Part shown: one piece after another, positions 7,482 through 18,000 of the stretch
Position numbering within the stretch: the first letter of the stretch is position 1
How the letters are laid out: each line of letters opens with the position of its first letter
Origin: Duodenibacillus sp964509205
Lineage (GTDB): Bacteria > Pseudomonadota > Gammaproteobacteria > Burkholderiales > Burkholderiaceae_F
NCBI GenBank assembly: GCA_964509205.1
Contig: CAZDVW010000021.1
Coordinates: forward strand, 1 to 26,669
Direction of reading: 5' to 3'
Length of the DNA stretch: 26,669 bases
Program-made: the position numbers and the translations under genes
The notes under the pieces: generated by a model
What the model was told of the DNA's origin: nothing
The model's database searches: none
The model's input: the letters and a program-made list of their open reading frames with translations, nothing else

Positions 7482-8231
7482 ATGGCAAAAGAAGTTCTTC
7501 TGGCCGGCTTTCATGCGGTCAATGCGCGCGTAAAACTGGCACCGGAAACGGTAAAAATCGTCTATGTTGACGAACGTCGTCGAGACAAACGAATGACAGA
7601 GTGCCGTGCGCGTTTGCAGGAAAAACACGTGCGGGTGGCTTCTGTTTCTTCCGAGCGGCTTGATGCTTTGGCACGAGACGTTATGCACCAAGGAATTGTG
7701 GCGTTTGCAGAAGAATTGAAAACAACGCTCACCTTTGACGATTTGCTCGATCAGATTGAGCCGCAAACGCTCATCCTTATCCTAGACGGCGTGACGGATC
7801 CGCGAAATTTTGGGGCGTGTCTGCGAGTGGCGGATGCCGCAGGGGTTCAGGCTGTCATTGTTCCGAAAGATCGCTCGGCCTCATTTAGTCCTGTTGCGGC
7901 AAAGGCTGCAGCCGGTGCTTGGGAGACGGTTCCCGTGATTTCGGTCACGAATTTGGCCGGAGCCATCATGGATTTGAAAGAGGCGGGCGTGACTGTCGTC
8001 GGTGCGGCCGGAGAGAGTGAGGACACGATCTATGAGGTCGATCAAATCAGACCCTTTGCGTGGGTTCTCGGGGCCGAAGGCGAAGGGCTTCGACAACTGA
8101 CGCGCCGCCGTTGCAGCCGTTTGGCAAAAATACCGATGGCAGGCGCCGTTGACAGTTTGAATGTGTCCGTAGCAACAGGAATCTGTCTGTTTGAAACGGT
8201 TCGGCAACGTAAAGTGGAAAAAAAGCTTTAA
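7482..8231 (+). CDS. rlmB: 23S rRNA (guanosine-2'-O-)-methyltransferase RlmB
   Basis: RlmB is a SpoU-family (SPOUT, knotted) methyltransferase that, in E. coli, methylates the 2'-OH of G2251 in 23S rRNA using S-adenosylmethionine. The N-terminal ~80 residues match the small RNA-binding substrate domain. The catalytic part holds motif 1 LDGVTDPRNFGACLR (from about residue 97), motif 2 VLGAEGEGL (about 195) and motif 3 VDSLNVSVATGICLFE (about 223-238), which form the trefoil knot. The 249 residues are the normal length. The start has AGGA at 7473-7476 just upstream. It sits 11 bp behind rnr and is probably in one transcript. Confidence 0.93.
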   Translation: MAKEVLLAGFHAVNARVKLAPETVKIVYVDERRRDKRMTECRARLQEKHVRVASVSSERLDALARDVMHQGIVAFAEELKTTLTFDDLLDQIEPQTLILILDGVTDPRNFGACLRVADAAGVQAVIVPKDRSASFSPVAAKAAAGAWETVPVISVTNLAGAIMDLKEAGVTVVGAAGESEDTIYEVDQIRPFAWVLGAEGEGLRQLTRRRCSRLAKIPMAGAVDSLNVSVATGICLFETVRQRKVEKKL

Positions 8232-8251
8232 GGTGTGCTAAAAAGTTCGAT

Positions 8252-8280
8252 GCGGCCGCTGTTTTGGCCGCTTATTCTTT
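8252..8280 (+). terminator. Likely terminator after rlmB
   Basis: A 6-bp GC stem, GCGGCC (8252-8257) with GGCCGC (8266-8271), encloses 8 nt and is followed by a T-rich but interrupted tract (8272-8280). It ends only 16 bp before the next start codon, so partial read-through is possible. Confidence 0.55.
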
Positions 8281-8295
8281 GTGAAAGAAGTATTT

Positions 8296-9624
8296 ATGGA
8301 TAAAAGATTAAATTGGAAAAGCCGTATCGGCTTTATCCTCGCCGGCGCCGGAGCGGCCATCGGTCTGGGAGCGATTTGGAAGTTTCCGTTTATGGCCGGA
8401 AGCAATGGCGGAGCCGCCTTTTTGTTTCCGTATGTTTTGATGAGCCTCACGGTTGGTCTTGCGTTGATGTTAGCGGAAGTGACGCTCGGACGCATGGGAC
8501 GCGGCTCGGTAGTGACGACCTTTCGCCGAGTCGGCGGAAAGAATTGGGCCGTCTGGGGATACTTGGGTGTTTTAACCGGATTTTGCGTTCTTTCTTTTTA
8601 TTCTGCCATCGGCGGCTGGACGATCGCATATTTGTTTGACGCTGTGTTTTCGCCGAGTTTCCTTTCAGACAGGGCGGAGTTGGCTAAACATTTCGGGATG
8701 TTCGTCTCTTCTCCCGCAGCCTGCATCAGCTCTCAGCTTGCCTTTATTGTGCTTACGGCCGTCGCCGTCGGTTTCGGCATCAACAAGGGCATTGAGCGTA
8801 TGGGCAAGATTCTGATGCCGCTTTTGTTGGTGATGGTTCTTGCCATTATTGTTTGGTCGCTGACGCTTCCGAATTCGGAAAATGGGTTGAAGTACCTCTT
8901 TAGTTGGAATCCGTCTGCTTTCAACTTTGAAAGTCTTCTGATGGCTATGGGATTTACGTTCTTTAGCCTGTGTGTCGGCTGCGGCTGCATGATGACGTAC
9001 GGCAGTTACCTGAACAAAGAGGAAGATCTGCCGTTTTCTTGTGCAAGCATTGTGTTCTTGACGACGTTAAGTTCCATCCTCGGCGGATTGCTCATCATGC
9101 CGTCCGTTTTTGCCTTTGGGCTGGATCCGGCAAGCGGTCCGAATTTGACGTTCATCACAATGCCCTATGTTTTCGCGCAGTTCTCTTTCGGACAAATTTT
9201 GGCGATTGTGTTTTTCCTGTGCCTGCTTTGCGCGGCCATTACCAGCGCCGTGTCGATGCTTGAGTTGATTGTTGCCTTCTTGGTCGATGAGCTAAAACTT
9301 GAACGTCGCTTTTCCTGCTTGCTCAGTACCGTCGCCTTGGTTCTCGTCGGCAGCCTTTGCGGTCTTTCTTTCGGACCGCTTCAGGACTTTAAGATCTTTA
9401 ACAGAACCATTTTTGACAACTTCGACTATTTCACGAGCAACCTGAGTCTTCCGGTCGGCGGCTTGGTTGTTTGCGTGCTTGCCGGTCTTAAGGTCTGGCC
9501 GAAGTTTACGCAGGAGTTAGCAAGCGGCGGCTCGCTGAGCGTCACAGCGCTCAAGGTTCTGCGTTTCTTTATCTTGATTGTGTCGCCGGCGCTTGTTTTA
9601 ACTGTTCTTATAACAGGTCTCTGA
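8296..9624 (+). CDS. Sodium-dependent NSS-family amino acid transporter
   Basis: This is an inner-membrane symporter of the neurotransmitter:sodium symporter family (SNF/NSS, LeuT fold), which takes up amino acids or related amines with sodium. Helix 1 has the family signature AGAAIGLGAIWKFPF followed by NGGAAFLFPY, which contributes the unwound substrate and sodium sites. About eleven hydrophobic segments fill the 442 residues, shorter than LeuT and similar to the eleven-helix bacterial members. The substrate cannot be read from sequence. An alternative GTG start at 8281 exists, but the ATG at 8296 has a purine stretch AAAGAAG at a suitable distance and fits the family N-terminus. It stands alone between rlmB and the convergent recD. 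Confidence 0.88.
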   Translation: MDKRLNWKSRIGFILAGAGAAIGLGAIWKFPFMAGSNGGAAFLFPYVLMSLTVGLALMLAEVTLGRMGRGSVVTTFRRVGGKNWAVWGYLGVLTGFCVLSFYSAIGGWTIAYLFDAVFSPSFLSDRAELAKHFGMFVSSPAACISSQLAFIVLTAVAVGFGINKGIERMGKILMPLLLVMVLAIIVWSLTLPNSENGLKYLFSWNPSAFNFESLLMAMGFTFFSLCVGCGCMMTYGSYLNKEEDLPFSCASIVFLTTLSSILGGLLIMPSVFAFGLDPASGPNLTFITMPYVFAQFSFGQILAIVFFLCLLCAAITSAVSMLELIVAFLVDELKLERRFSCLLSTVALVLVGSLCGLSFGPLQDFKIFNRTIFDNFDYFTSNLSLPVGGLVVCVLAGLKVWPKFTQELASGGSLSVTALKVLRFFILIVSPALVLTVLITGL

Positions 9625-9634
9625 GTTCTTGCTT

Positions 9635-9661
9635 CCCTTCCCGCATCAGACGCGGGAAGGG
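9635..9661. terminator. Hairpin between convergent transporter and recD genes
   Basis: A perfect 10-bp inverted repeat, CCCTTCCCGC (9635-9644) and GCGGGAAGGG (9652-9661), lies at the convergent gene ends and overlaps the recD stop codon. Neither strand has a proper T tract, so it is a weak or accessory terminator. Confidence 0.4.
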
Positions 9662-11538
9662 GTTCCTTCAAACACTTCCGCGAGTCGATTACTGAGACCG
9701 GTCTTGCGCTGGCAAAAGGTTGTGAGCGCCGTCTTTAGCGAAGAGGAGCTGGCAAAAATGGAAAGCTTCCCGTAGCGCACGATTTTTCCGTCGGCGTCCT
9801 TGATGTCTTTCACGCGCGTAATCCCGGTGTAAAAGAGTTCGTTAGAGAGGATCGGACCGGCATTCTTGTCCGGAAGCACGAGAGCTACGTCCTCATACTC
9901 AGAGCCCTGTGATTTGTGAATCGTGATGGCAAATGCAGTCTCGTATTCGGGCAGAAGACTTAAAGCGACGTGTCGCATTTCTGAACCTTTGCTGAACACG
10001 ACGCGCGTGATGTCGTCGTCTTGAGTCGGCAGAATGATGCCCATGTCGCCGTTGTAAAGGCCGAGCGAGTCGTCGTTTTTCGTGATAATGATCATTTCCC
10101 CGGCGCGCGGATTTGGCATCTCTTTGATGGAAGAAAGCTTTTCTTTCAATCGGCGTTTGGCGTATGCGTTGACGGCGTCGACGCTGCAAGGTCCTTGGCG
10201 AGTTGCACAGAGGATGCGAAAACGCTGACTCTCTGCAAGAAAGCACTCTTCATTTCCTTCGGCAAGACTGCGGGCGTAGGCATCGATCCGTTTGTCAATC
10301 CATTCGCAAATTTCTTGCGACAGACCATTTTCAGCGGGAGGATTTTGAGGTTTGCATTGAAACAAACTCCCTTCATCGGTTGCGTGAAGACCGAGTGAAG
10401 AAATCAGTCCCGGAATCTGAGATTGTTCTTCGGGCGCAGCAACAAGGAAGAGACGGATGGGTTCCTGGTCAATGCCGGCAGCTTTGTTGGCCGGAAGGCT
10501 TTTGACCGCTTCAGTGTCTTTGTTTGCCTGTCGGGCAAGTTTATTGACGGCATAAGCCATTTTTCCGACGCCGCTGTCCGGATCGAATCGGTAACTGCGC
10601 TTTAATTCCGCCGCAAAGTTGTATTGTCTTCCGAGCACGCACAAGTCGGCAAAAACAGATCCAGGGCCGACAGATCTCAACTGGTAAGCATCACCGAGGA
10701 AAATAACCCGCGTTCTTTTCAGATTGATCATTTGAAACAGCCGATGGGCAAGTCGGGCGTCCAACATTGATGCTTCATCGAGAACAAAAACGTCACAATC
10801 AAGCGGATTGGATTCGCTCGGTTGTTGCCCGGATCCTTGCAAAGAGAGAAGCCACTTGTGCAATGTTCTGGCCGGAAGTCCGTCAAGACCGCTCTTGGCA
10901 AGGCGTTTGCTGAGTTCCGGCAACTCCTTGCCGGCAGAGGCTTCCAGGGCTTCTCGCATGCGTGAGGCGGCTTTTCCCGTTGGTGCGGCCAGAAAAATAG
11001 AAAGATTTGGATTGGATTCGAGAAGACTTTCCAAAATGCCTGCCAGACACGTTGTTTTCCCGGTTCCGGGGCCGCCGTAGATGACCGAAAAAGAGCTTGT
11101 CATTGAAAGTTGGCGAACGAGTGCTTGATCGGCAGAGAGTCCGAAAAGAGCGCTGTTTGCGGAAGAATCCGAAGAGGGATCTGTCTTTTCGTTGTTGATA
11201 AGACGCCCAATCCGATCGGCTAAATCCAGTTCAATCTCAAAGTCACGAAGTAAATAGACGTTATTCTCATCGGAGAGAACAATCGGTCGCCGAGTTGTCG
11301 AATTCTGCTGCAAGTTCGAATGTCGCACGGCGAGACCGGCATCGAGAAGACACTGAGCGTCTTGCGGTCGGATGGATGCGCAAAGTCCTCCGTCGTTAAG
11401 ACTTTCCTCTAAAACGGATAATGTCCGAATGAGATAGTCGGCTGTTTCCCCTTTTAGGGGAAGAGAGGCTGCGCCAAGAATCAAATTCGCCATTGCTTGG
11501 GCAAAAACAGAGGCTTCTTTGGGACATGGATTGATCAT
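9646..11538 (-). CDS. recD: Exodeoxyribonuclease V subunit alpha (RecD)
   Basis: RecD is the 5'-3' helicase motor of RecBCD. The protein has 630 residues. An N-terminal region that should contact RecC (about 1-130) precedes the superfamily 1 helicase core. The core has Walker A YGGPGTGKTT (about 153-163), Walker B VFVLDEASMLD (about 250) and the late motif ITIHKSQGSEYEDV (about 540). These are diagnostic for RecD rather than for the RecD2 family. Its ATG overlaps the recB stop by 4 bp (11535-11538), so the two are translationally coupled. It is the last gene of the operon. Confidence 0.94.
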   Translation of the reverse strand: MINPCPKEASVFAQAMANLILGAASLPLKGETADYLIRTLSVLEESLNDGGLCASIRPQDAQCLLDAGLAVRHSNLQQNSTTRRPIVLSDENNVYLLRDFEIELDLADRIGRLINNEKTDPSSDSSANSALFGLSADQALVRQLSMTSSFSVIYGGPGTGKTTCLAGILESLLESNPNLSIFLAAPTGKAASRMREALEASAGKELPELSKRLAKSGLDGLPARTLHKWLLSLQGSGQQPSESNPLDCDVFVLDEASMLDARLAHRLFQMINLKRTRVIFLGDAYQLRSVGPGSVFADLCVLGRQYNFAAELKRSYRFDPDSGVGKMAYAVNKLARQANKDTEAVKSLPANKAAGIDQEPIRLFLVAAPEEQSQIPGLISSLGLHATDEGSLFQCKPQNPPAENGLSQEICEWIDKRIDAYARSLAEGNEECFLAESQRFRILCATRQGPCSVDAVNAYAKRRLKEKLSSIKEMPNPRAGEMIIITKNDDSLGLYNGDMGIILPTQDDDITRVVFSKGSEMRHVALSLLPEYETAFAITIHKSQGSEYEDVALVLPDKNAGPILSNELFYTGITRVKDIKDADGKIVRYGKLSIFASSSSLKTALTTFCQRKTGLSNRLAEVFEGTPSRV

Positions 11539-14500
11539 GGGCAGTCCTTTTGAGAGGAGTCGTCATTGTCGGTGAAAGCTGAGTCCAACCGCTTGACGGC
11601 GTCGATTAGTTCTTCTGTTGCCGGCATTTTGTAGAGTCCCGTCTCATGGGGATTTCCCGGTTCGCCGATCCCTCTGAGAAAAACGTAAACAGCACCCCCG
11701 ATGTGTTTGAAAGCTTCTTCCGAACTTCCAAAAACGGCAGTTAGATGCCGTTTTAAGGCGGTGAGGTAGCAAAGAGCCTGCAACTTGTAGTTCGATCCCT
11801 GCATGACGCGTTCCATGGCCTCTTGCGTGTAGTTGCCCGGAAAATCTCTGGAGTGAACTCCTGACGGATCCTCGATTTTGTTGCTTTTCCAGTCAAGGAT
11901 CCAATAGCGACCGCTTTGATCTTGAAAGATGAGGTCAATTTGTCCGGAGAGAAAACCGTTTAGTTGCTGCATCAGAAGGCAAGCCTCTTCACCTTTTGTC
12001 TCGTCGTCGTTGCCTTGGATCAGGAAGGAAAAGGTTGGAGAGTTTTTAAAGGCGTTCTCGATGGATAAAACGGTAAAGTTCTTATTCGTGATCGATTCCA
12101 AAAAGTCAATTTCCGGCACAAGACGACGGCGGCGGACGAGGTCAATCAGCGTGTCGCCCTCAGCAACGAGAGGGGTGCGGAAAAGCCGCGTGAAAACTTG
12201 GAGCATCCACTGTCGGCAGTAGCTCTCTGCTGATGTTTCCCAAGAAATGCCGACGGCAGGATCCGGAACCAAAGCTTGTTCATTTTGGATCGTCCCTTTC
12301 ATATTTCGATCAAAAAATCGATTTAAATGGTGAATCAGCCAGTCGTCTTTGGAAAGCTCATCACTCGACAGCGTCAGCGCTTTAATTAAGGCCGTCTCGA
12401 TAGCCTTGTGGAGGAAAGTTCCGGCGCTTGCTCCGGAAGGGAAAGAAAAGAAGCCGGATTCCCCGAAAGCGTGGTTTTCAACAAGAGATTTTGAAAGGGT
12501 TGTGAAACTTGAATAAGTCCAATCACGTTCAAGACGTTGCGCCTGCTTCTGACAGTTTGGAAGTTTTTCTTCCGGTAGGCCGTAAAAATCTGTTTTGAGT
12601 TTGATGCGAGAGGCGGCAAGATCCTGAATCGGTCTTGTTTCTTGCGTAAAGGCAGACAAAAGATCGTCCATGGGATCCGTGCTGCTTTTGTCTTGTCGTT
12701 TGCTGAAGGCAAGCAGATAAGAGTTATTTTTGTAGTTGCGAAAATTCCCTTTCGTTGTAATTGAGAAGGCCAAAGGCAGAACCAGACGATGAGACGCTCG
12801 AGTCATGGCAACATAGGCCATTCGAAGTGCTTCTTCCTGAGCGCGTTTCGCTGAGGGGCCATGCAGTTTGGTGCCTTGTTTCTGGGGCGAGACGAGCAAC
12901 TGTCTTTCATTGGTCTCAGAGAGTTCGCGAAACACATTCTGATCCCCTGAGGGGACGGCGTTCTCTAAATAGGCTTTGGCCAAATAAACAACGGGGTATT
13001 CGAGTCCTTTGCTCTTGTGAATCGTCACGATGTTGACAAGGGACGGATTGTTGTCGGGACGCAGCAGATCTTCGTCTGTGGCCAGATCGGATCGATCAAT
13101 TTTATTGGTAAGCCAGGCGACAAGTCCGGAAAGCGATTGCGTCTGTTTCTGCGCCGTTTCGATCAATTCAAGAATGTGCTGAAGATTGATAAGCGCACGC
13201 GTGTTTTCCTCGTTTAGCATCCTGAAAATGGTTCCGAATCCTTTGGTCGGATCGGTTTCTCGCATGAGCCGCAGAAACACGGCATAGATGCCGTAAATCG
13301 GAAGGTCTTTGCGGATTTGAGAAAACAGTTCGCGCAGATTGGAGGCCACGCGTTCTTCAGAGAGCTCTTTCAGAGAATAGCCGACCAAGGCCGTAGCGGC
13401 GGCACTGTTGAAGGCTTGCCGACACTCAGGATCTAAAACGGCCTGAAGCAGGCAAAGAACATCGACGGCTTCCGATTGCGAGAAAACGCTTTCTTTTGCG
13501 GGAAGACAGGAGCGAATTCTGTGTTTCTTCAGTTCCTTGGCGATCTCAGCAGCGGTTGAGTTTTTGCGAACAATAACGGCGAAGTCGCCTGGTCGGATCG
13601 GGCGCTGTTTTTTTGTTCCCCAATACACATAAACGATTCCCTGTTGGCCGTTAACGTTTCCGTTTAATAAAGAAGCGATGTCATTGGCGATGGCGGTTGC
13701 TTCATGACTGCTTGGCGCCTGCTTGCCTTGATCCGTGCGCGACAACCTGTGCGCAGCATCTCCCGGTGTTGTCCAAATTTCAAAGGCTTTCAGGGGAACC
13801 GGGGTATTTGATTCGTGCGGCACAAAATAAAGCGGAGGATTGACCGGATCCTGACTGGGTTGCGTTTGCGTATAAAAAGCGTCCTTGTCTTTCTCGATGA
13901 GGAAGGCATCGGAGGAAGAAAAGAACAAATTAACGGTTTTGACAAGCTCTGCCGTGGAGCGGTAGTTCGTTGTCAGAGTTTCAACAGATTGAATGTCGCT
14001 TTTAGCGGCAAAATAGGTTTCGATTTCCGCCGATCGAAACGAGTAGATCGCCTGCTTCGGATCTCCGACGAAGAAAATATTCTTGGACGGCGCAACTTGG
14101 GACGTCGCAGGGTCGAAAAAGAGAATTTTAAAAATTTCATATTGGACGGGATCCGTATCTTGAAACTCGTCGATCAGGACAGCGCGATACTTGGTACGGA
14201 TGGCATCAATGAAAGTTTCTTTGTTTTCTCGAGATTGCCGGGCAGTCTTTTGAAGATGATCCAGAAGCTCCAAGAGCACATCGTCGAACGTCATCAAATT
14301 GCGGCGCCGTTTTTGCAAAGCAAGAACATCGGGAAAATCGATGTAGCACTGTCGGAACCACTCAGCGGCTTTTTCGCTCAATGCAAGAGGATTCTTGTTA
14401 TCGAGAAGCGGTTCAACTCGAATTCGTTGCCGCGTTTCCTTTTTTTCTCTGTAAAGAGCCTGAAAGCCGTCTTTCCAGTTTTGAAAAGAAAGAATTTCAC

Positions 14501-15068
14501 TGAGTAACTCAGGGTCGTTTTTCGGAAGCCGTTTACGGATGAACTCATCGAATACAAACTCTTTGAGCGACTCGAGTTCTCCGCCGTCGGCAATCCGTCT
14601 TGGCGCAAATTCTCCGCAACTGAGGGAAAACTCGGTCAGCAGTTTTTTGGCAAAGCCGTGGATGGTATAGATAGGCGCCATGTCGATCATCCGGCAGGCA
14701 TTGGCAAGTTTTTCTCGAATGAACGTTTTTTCGTCTGTGCTCTGAGCTTTTTGTTGCCACGATTGGAAAAGGGCATCTGCTTTCCCTTCAATGTCACAAT
14801 CTGCAAGAAACTTGTCCCAAAGCGAGAGGTATTCGATCAGGGTTTTCCGAATACGCATCTTCAGTTCAGAGGCAGCGTCGTTCATGAACGTCACGACGAG
14901 AATTCGATCAATGTCGATTCCGGTTCCGTCTTCTCCGCCTTCTAAAACGAGCCTTGAGATAATCTTTTCAAGAGAAAAAGTTTTTCCCGTTCCGGCGCTT
15001 GCCTCAATCAGAAGAGGCCCGTTTAAGGAGGTTGTGAGGTAATCAAATTTTTTGTGTTCGAAGCTCAC
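11535..15068 (-). CDS. recB: Exodeoxyribonuclease V subunit beta (RecB)
   Basis: RecB is the 3'-5' helicase and the only nuclease of RecBCD; it also loads RecA. The 1177 residues start with the UvrD-like helicase: Walker A EASAGTGKTFSL (22-33), Walker B LIDEFQDTDPVQYE (about 300) and GDPKQAIYSFRSAE (about 340), with HKSKGLEYPVVY further on. The C-terminal nuclease carries GQIDLIF and ILDWKSNK (about 1045-1062), the RecB-type PD-(D/E)xK active site with catalytic Asp and Lys. It therefore looks fully functional. Length is close to that of E. coli RecB. The GTG start overlaps the recC stop by 4 bp. Confidence 0.95.
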   Translation of the reverse strand: MSFEHKKFDYLTTSLNGPLLIEASAGTGKTFSLEKIISRLVLEGGEDGTGIDIDRILVVTFMNDAASELKMRIRKTLIEYLSLWDKFLADCDIEGKADALFQSWQQKAQSTDEKTFIREKLANACRMIDMAPIYTIHGFAKKLLTEFSLSCGEFAPRRIADGGELESLKEFVFDEFIRKRLPKNDPELLSEILSFQNWKDGFQALYREKKETRQRIRVEPLLDNKNPLALSEKAAEWFRQCYIDFPDVLALQKRRRNLMTFDDVLLELLDHLQKTARQSRENKETFIDAIRTKYRAVLIDEFQDTDPVQYEIFKILFFDPATSQVAPSKNIFFVGDPKQAIYSFRSAEIETYFAAKSDIQSVETLTTNYRSTAELVKTVNLFFSSSDAFLIEKDKDAFYTQTQPSQDPVNPPLYFVPHESNTPVPLKAFEIWTTPGDAAHRLSRTDQGKQAPSSHEATAIANDIASLLNGNVNGQQGIVYVYWGTKKQRPIRPGDFAVIVRKNSTAAEIAKELKKHRIRSCLPAKESVFSQSEAVDVLCLLQAVLDPECRQAFNSAAATALVGYSLKELSEERVASNLRELFSQIRKDLPIYGIYAVFLRLMRETDPTKGFGTIFRMLNEENTRALINLQHILELIETAQKQTQSLSGLVAWLTNKIDRSDLATDEDLLRPDNNPSLVNIVTIHKSKGLEYPVVYLAKAYLENAVPSGDQNVFRELSETNERQLLVSPQKQGTKLHGPSAKRAQEEALRMAYVAMTRASHRLVLPLAFSITTKGNFRNYKNNSYLLAFSKRQDKSSTDPMDDLLSAFTQETRPIQDLAASRIKLKTDFYGLPEEKLPNCQKQAQRLERDWTYSSFTTLSKSLVENHAFGESGFFSFPSGASAGTFLHKAIETALIKALTLSSDELSKDDWLIHHLNRFFDRNMKGTIQNEQALVPDPAVGISWETSAESYCRQWMLQVFTRLFRTPLVAEGDTLIDLVRRRRLVPEIDFLESITNKNFTVLSIENAFKNSPTFSFLIQGNDDETKGEEACLLMQQLNGFLSGQIDLIFQDQSGRYWILDWKSNKIEDPSGVHSRDFPGNYTQEAMERVMQGSNYKLQALCYLTALKRHLTAVFGSSEEAFKHIGGAVYVFLRGIGEPGNPHETGLYKMPATEELIDAVKRLDSAFTDNDDSSQKDCP

Positions 15069-18000
15069 GCCTTCTCCTTTTGCATTTCCTGTTGAACGGT
15101 ATTAGTCAATGTGCAGATTTGCTCGGTGATTTCCTGGACGCTCTGAACAAGAAGAGTTTTTTTGCTTTCAGTTGCCTTGCTGGGGCAGAGAACAAAGGAA
15201 TTCTCCAGTTTGTATTTTTTGTCGGAAAGTTGTTGTTCAAGACTTTCAAAACCGCGCCAAATCGGATCAAACTCAGAGTGTGCGCTTGAATAATTGGGTG
15301 CCACCCCTTTCGGCGAGACGCGGATTTTTTCATTGAGCATGCAGACGAAAGAAACGAGTGACTCGAGCAAGTGGAATGCTGACTCTGGCGGAATCTGGCT
15401 TAAGTCGGCATAGGGCTCCATGTCGCTGCCTTCTCCTCTTCCGAAAAGGTATTCGGCCGGAGCCTCATTCTTTTCTTGGGCGATAAGTCGCAGCCTGTAA
15501 TTGGACGGCTTGCTCGCTTCAAAATCGGCCGCGCGCAATGCAATCTGCAAAAGGGCAGCACGCATGCGGTCTCGTTTTGAATAGGCGCAGCGTACAAAGT
15601 CCCTGAAATTGGCGTCTTGCGGATGGCGCACGAGTTCAATTGTCGGCAGTTTAAGACGAATATGTTTCACGTCGATGTTGCCCGGATTAAACGGTTCCGT
15701 TCCTGATGGCGCAACAGTTTCTTCGGCCAACTTAAAATCGAAAGCGTCTTCAACGAGAGATTTGATGGCTGAGTATCTCAATACTTGGCATCCTAGCATC
15801 GGATTGAGTTTGAAATAATTGCTCGAGCAGATTTCATCGACAATTTTCTCTTTGTCAACGACAGAGCCGAATCTCGGATAAGCGGCATCAAGCAGACGAC
15901 GAATCCGTTTTAACTGATTTAATCGTTGTAAGGGATCGTTTTGAAAGTCCGGACCGGAAATGCGAACGGCAGAAGGTTCTTCTTGAACAACCTGCGTGGA
16001 AAGCCCCAATTGTTTGTGGATATACCGGGTTGGATCGAGCCAGGCATCGACAAGAGTTTGGTAAAAGAGGGTTGGCGTGCTTTGCTCGGCTGTATTATCC
16101 AGTTTGGAGAATCCGCGAAGAAAATCTTCCGGGTGCCTTTCTCTCTGGGGTGTTTGCGCGGCATGATGAACGGCCTCGAATTCCTTTTCATCTCTGTTGG
16201 AGAAGAATCGGATTCCGTCAGGTGCTTTGTTGCTCCCAAGACTGGGTCCGAAACTTTCAGGAGAAAGTCGAGATGGCGGAAGAATGCCGGAGATCTTTTT
16301 GACGATGCCGGGACTTTCCGTCTCCAGCCATTGACAGAAATCTTCGACAACCGAACTGGCATTGAGCGGTTTGTCAAGGGCATGCTCTCCGGCATCGTAT
16401 GTAATGAGAACATTTTTTTGAGCAGAACACAGAAGTTCAAGAAAAATGCTTCGATTGCTGATGCGTGAATCTTGGTCTCCCCGCCGAGGAGCCGGCGCAT
16501 TGTTCCGATAGCGGTAAGCGCATGTGAGGTCAAACTCTTCTTCGATATTTTCACCGGGAAAATTGGAGGCTTCCCCGAGGCCGATCATGGCAACGGCTTT
16601 GAAAGGAATGTTGCGCAGAGCATCCATGTTGGCAAATGTTACGGCGCCGTCAGAGCGACTCTGCGCGACGGAAATTCCGATCATGCGTTCCAGTGAGGTC
16701 CAGTAGACATCGGATTCAATCGGCTGTTTACGTAATCTGTCCGTGCTTGCAATCGTCTCATGCAATTGGTCGACGGCATCCGCAAAATTTTCTTTAGCCT
16801 CCTGCACAAAATACGCAGAGGCATCCGGATAGAGTTGTTCAAGAAGGGTAAAGGAAAAGTTTTTCCACTCGGAGGCCTTTAGCAAAAAGCCTTCTTCGCT
16901 GACCTTCGGGACGAGATCAGCAAGAGTTTGAAAGGCGCTCCAAATGGCTAAGAGTTTCTTAAAAAGATCCGGATGTTTGGAGACACTTTCGTAGCCGGAG
17001 ATCTCCGTTCCGAAAACGGCAAGCGCTCTTCCGAAAACGGCCATTTCTTTGTCAGGATAAGCAAAGCCGACGGCAAGACGCTCAAGAGCACGGTCAAGCG
17101 TGGTATCGCTTTCTTGGTCATCTTCTGTTGTTTGACCGCTTAAGGGCGATTGTCGCGAAACGATTCCGGCGCGAAAACCGGCGGCTGCCAGCCAATTGCG
17201 CAACAGACTCAGATCGCTGTACTCGAGTTCCCAACAGCGCATGAACAGGGGCGCGGAAAGGATCTTGAAAAACGATTCAAAGTCGGATTGAACGAAAAAG
17301 AATTTGCCGGCCTCGAGAATGGAATTTTCCGTGTTTCTGATTTCTCCGAGGATTCGATAGTCAATCCGTTTTTCTTTCGACCTTGCCTCAAGCGTTCCGC
17401 GAATAAGACCGGCGATCTTTGTGACGTCCGGCGTGACGACAAGAAAATCGCTCGAGCGATACCCTTCCGTTTCAGCAAGCGATTCGATCCAATCAATGAC
17501 GCCCTCAATTTCTCCGGAAAGATTGGAGGCTTTGAAGAACCGAAGACTTTTGTCGTGTGCGGCATCCAGTGCATCGGCATCAAAATGAAAGTCGATTCCG
17601 TTTCCCTGCAAGGGACAATCAAAAAGAAAACTATTGACTATGGCGTCCAGCAAAGAAAGTTTTTCGCCATCCTTATGAAGACGTTTCTGCCAGATCATGG
17701 ACTGATCCGTGCTGTTGACCTGAGAGAAGGCTTTTTGACTTGCGATTTCCCATTGCCGCGTCATCTTAATGCTGATGCTTCCCTCCTCTTTCGGTCGGCT
17801 GTAAGAATCCTCAATGAGTTTGTCTTGTGTGAATCCCTCGTCCGGTGCATAGCGCCAAAGCCTGTCGATGAAAGCACGGATTGCGCCGGCGTTTTCTCTT
17901 AAAAACAGGTTTTTGGTTGGTGTCTCTTCCCAGCCGTGCTGCGTTTCGTTTGATTGAAACAGCCAAAGGGGAACGGCATCATTCGAATCAAACCAGTATT

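Noticed and set aside
13815..14507. 230-codon plus-strand frame inside recB
   Set aside because: Antisense shadow of the RecB helicase domain, with no recognisable protein.
17150..17902. 250-codon plus-strand frame inside recC
   Set aside because: Antisense shadow of RecC without supporting signals.
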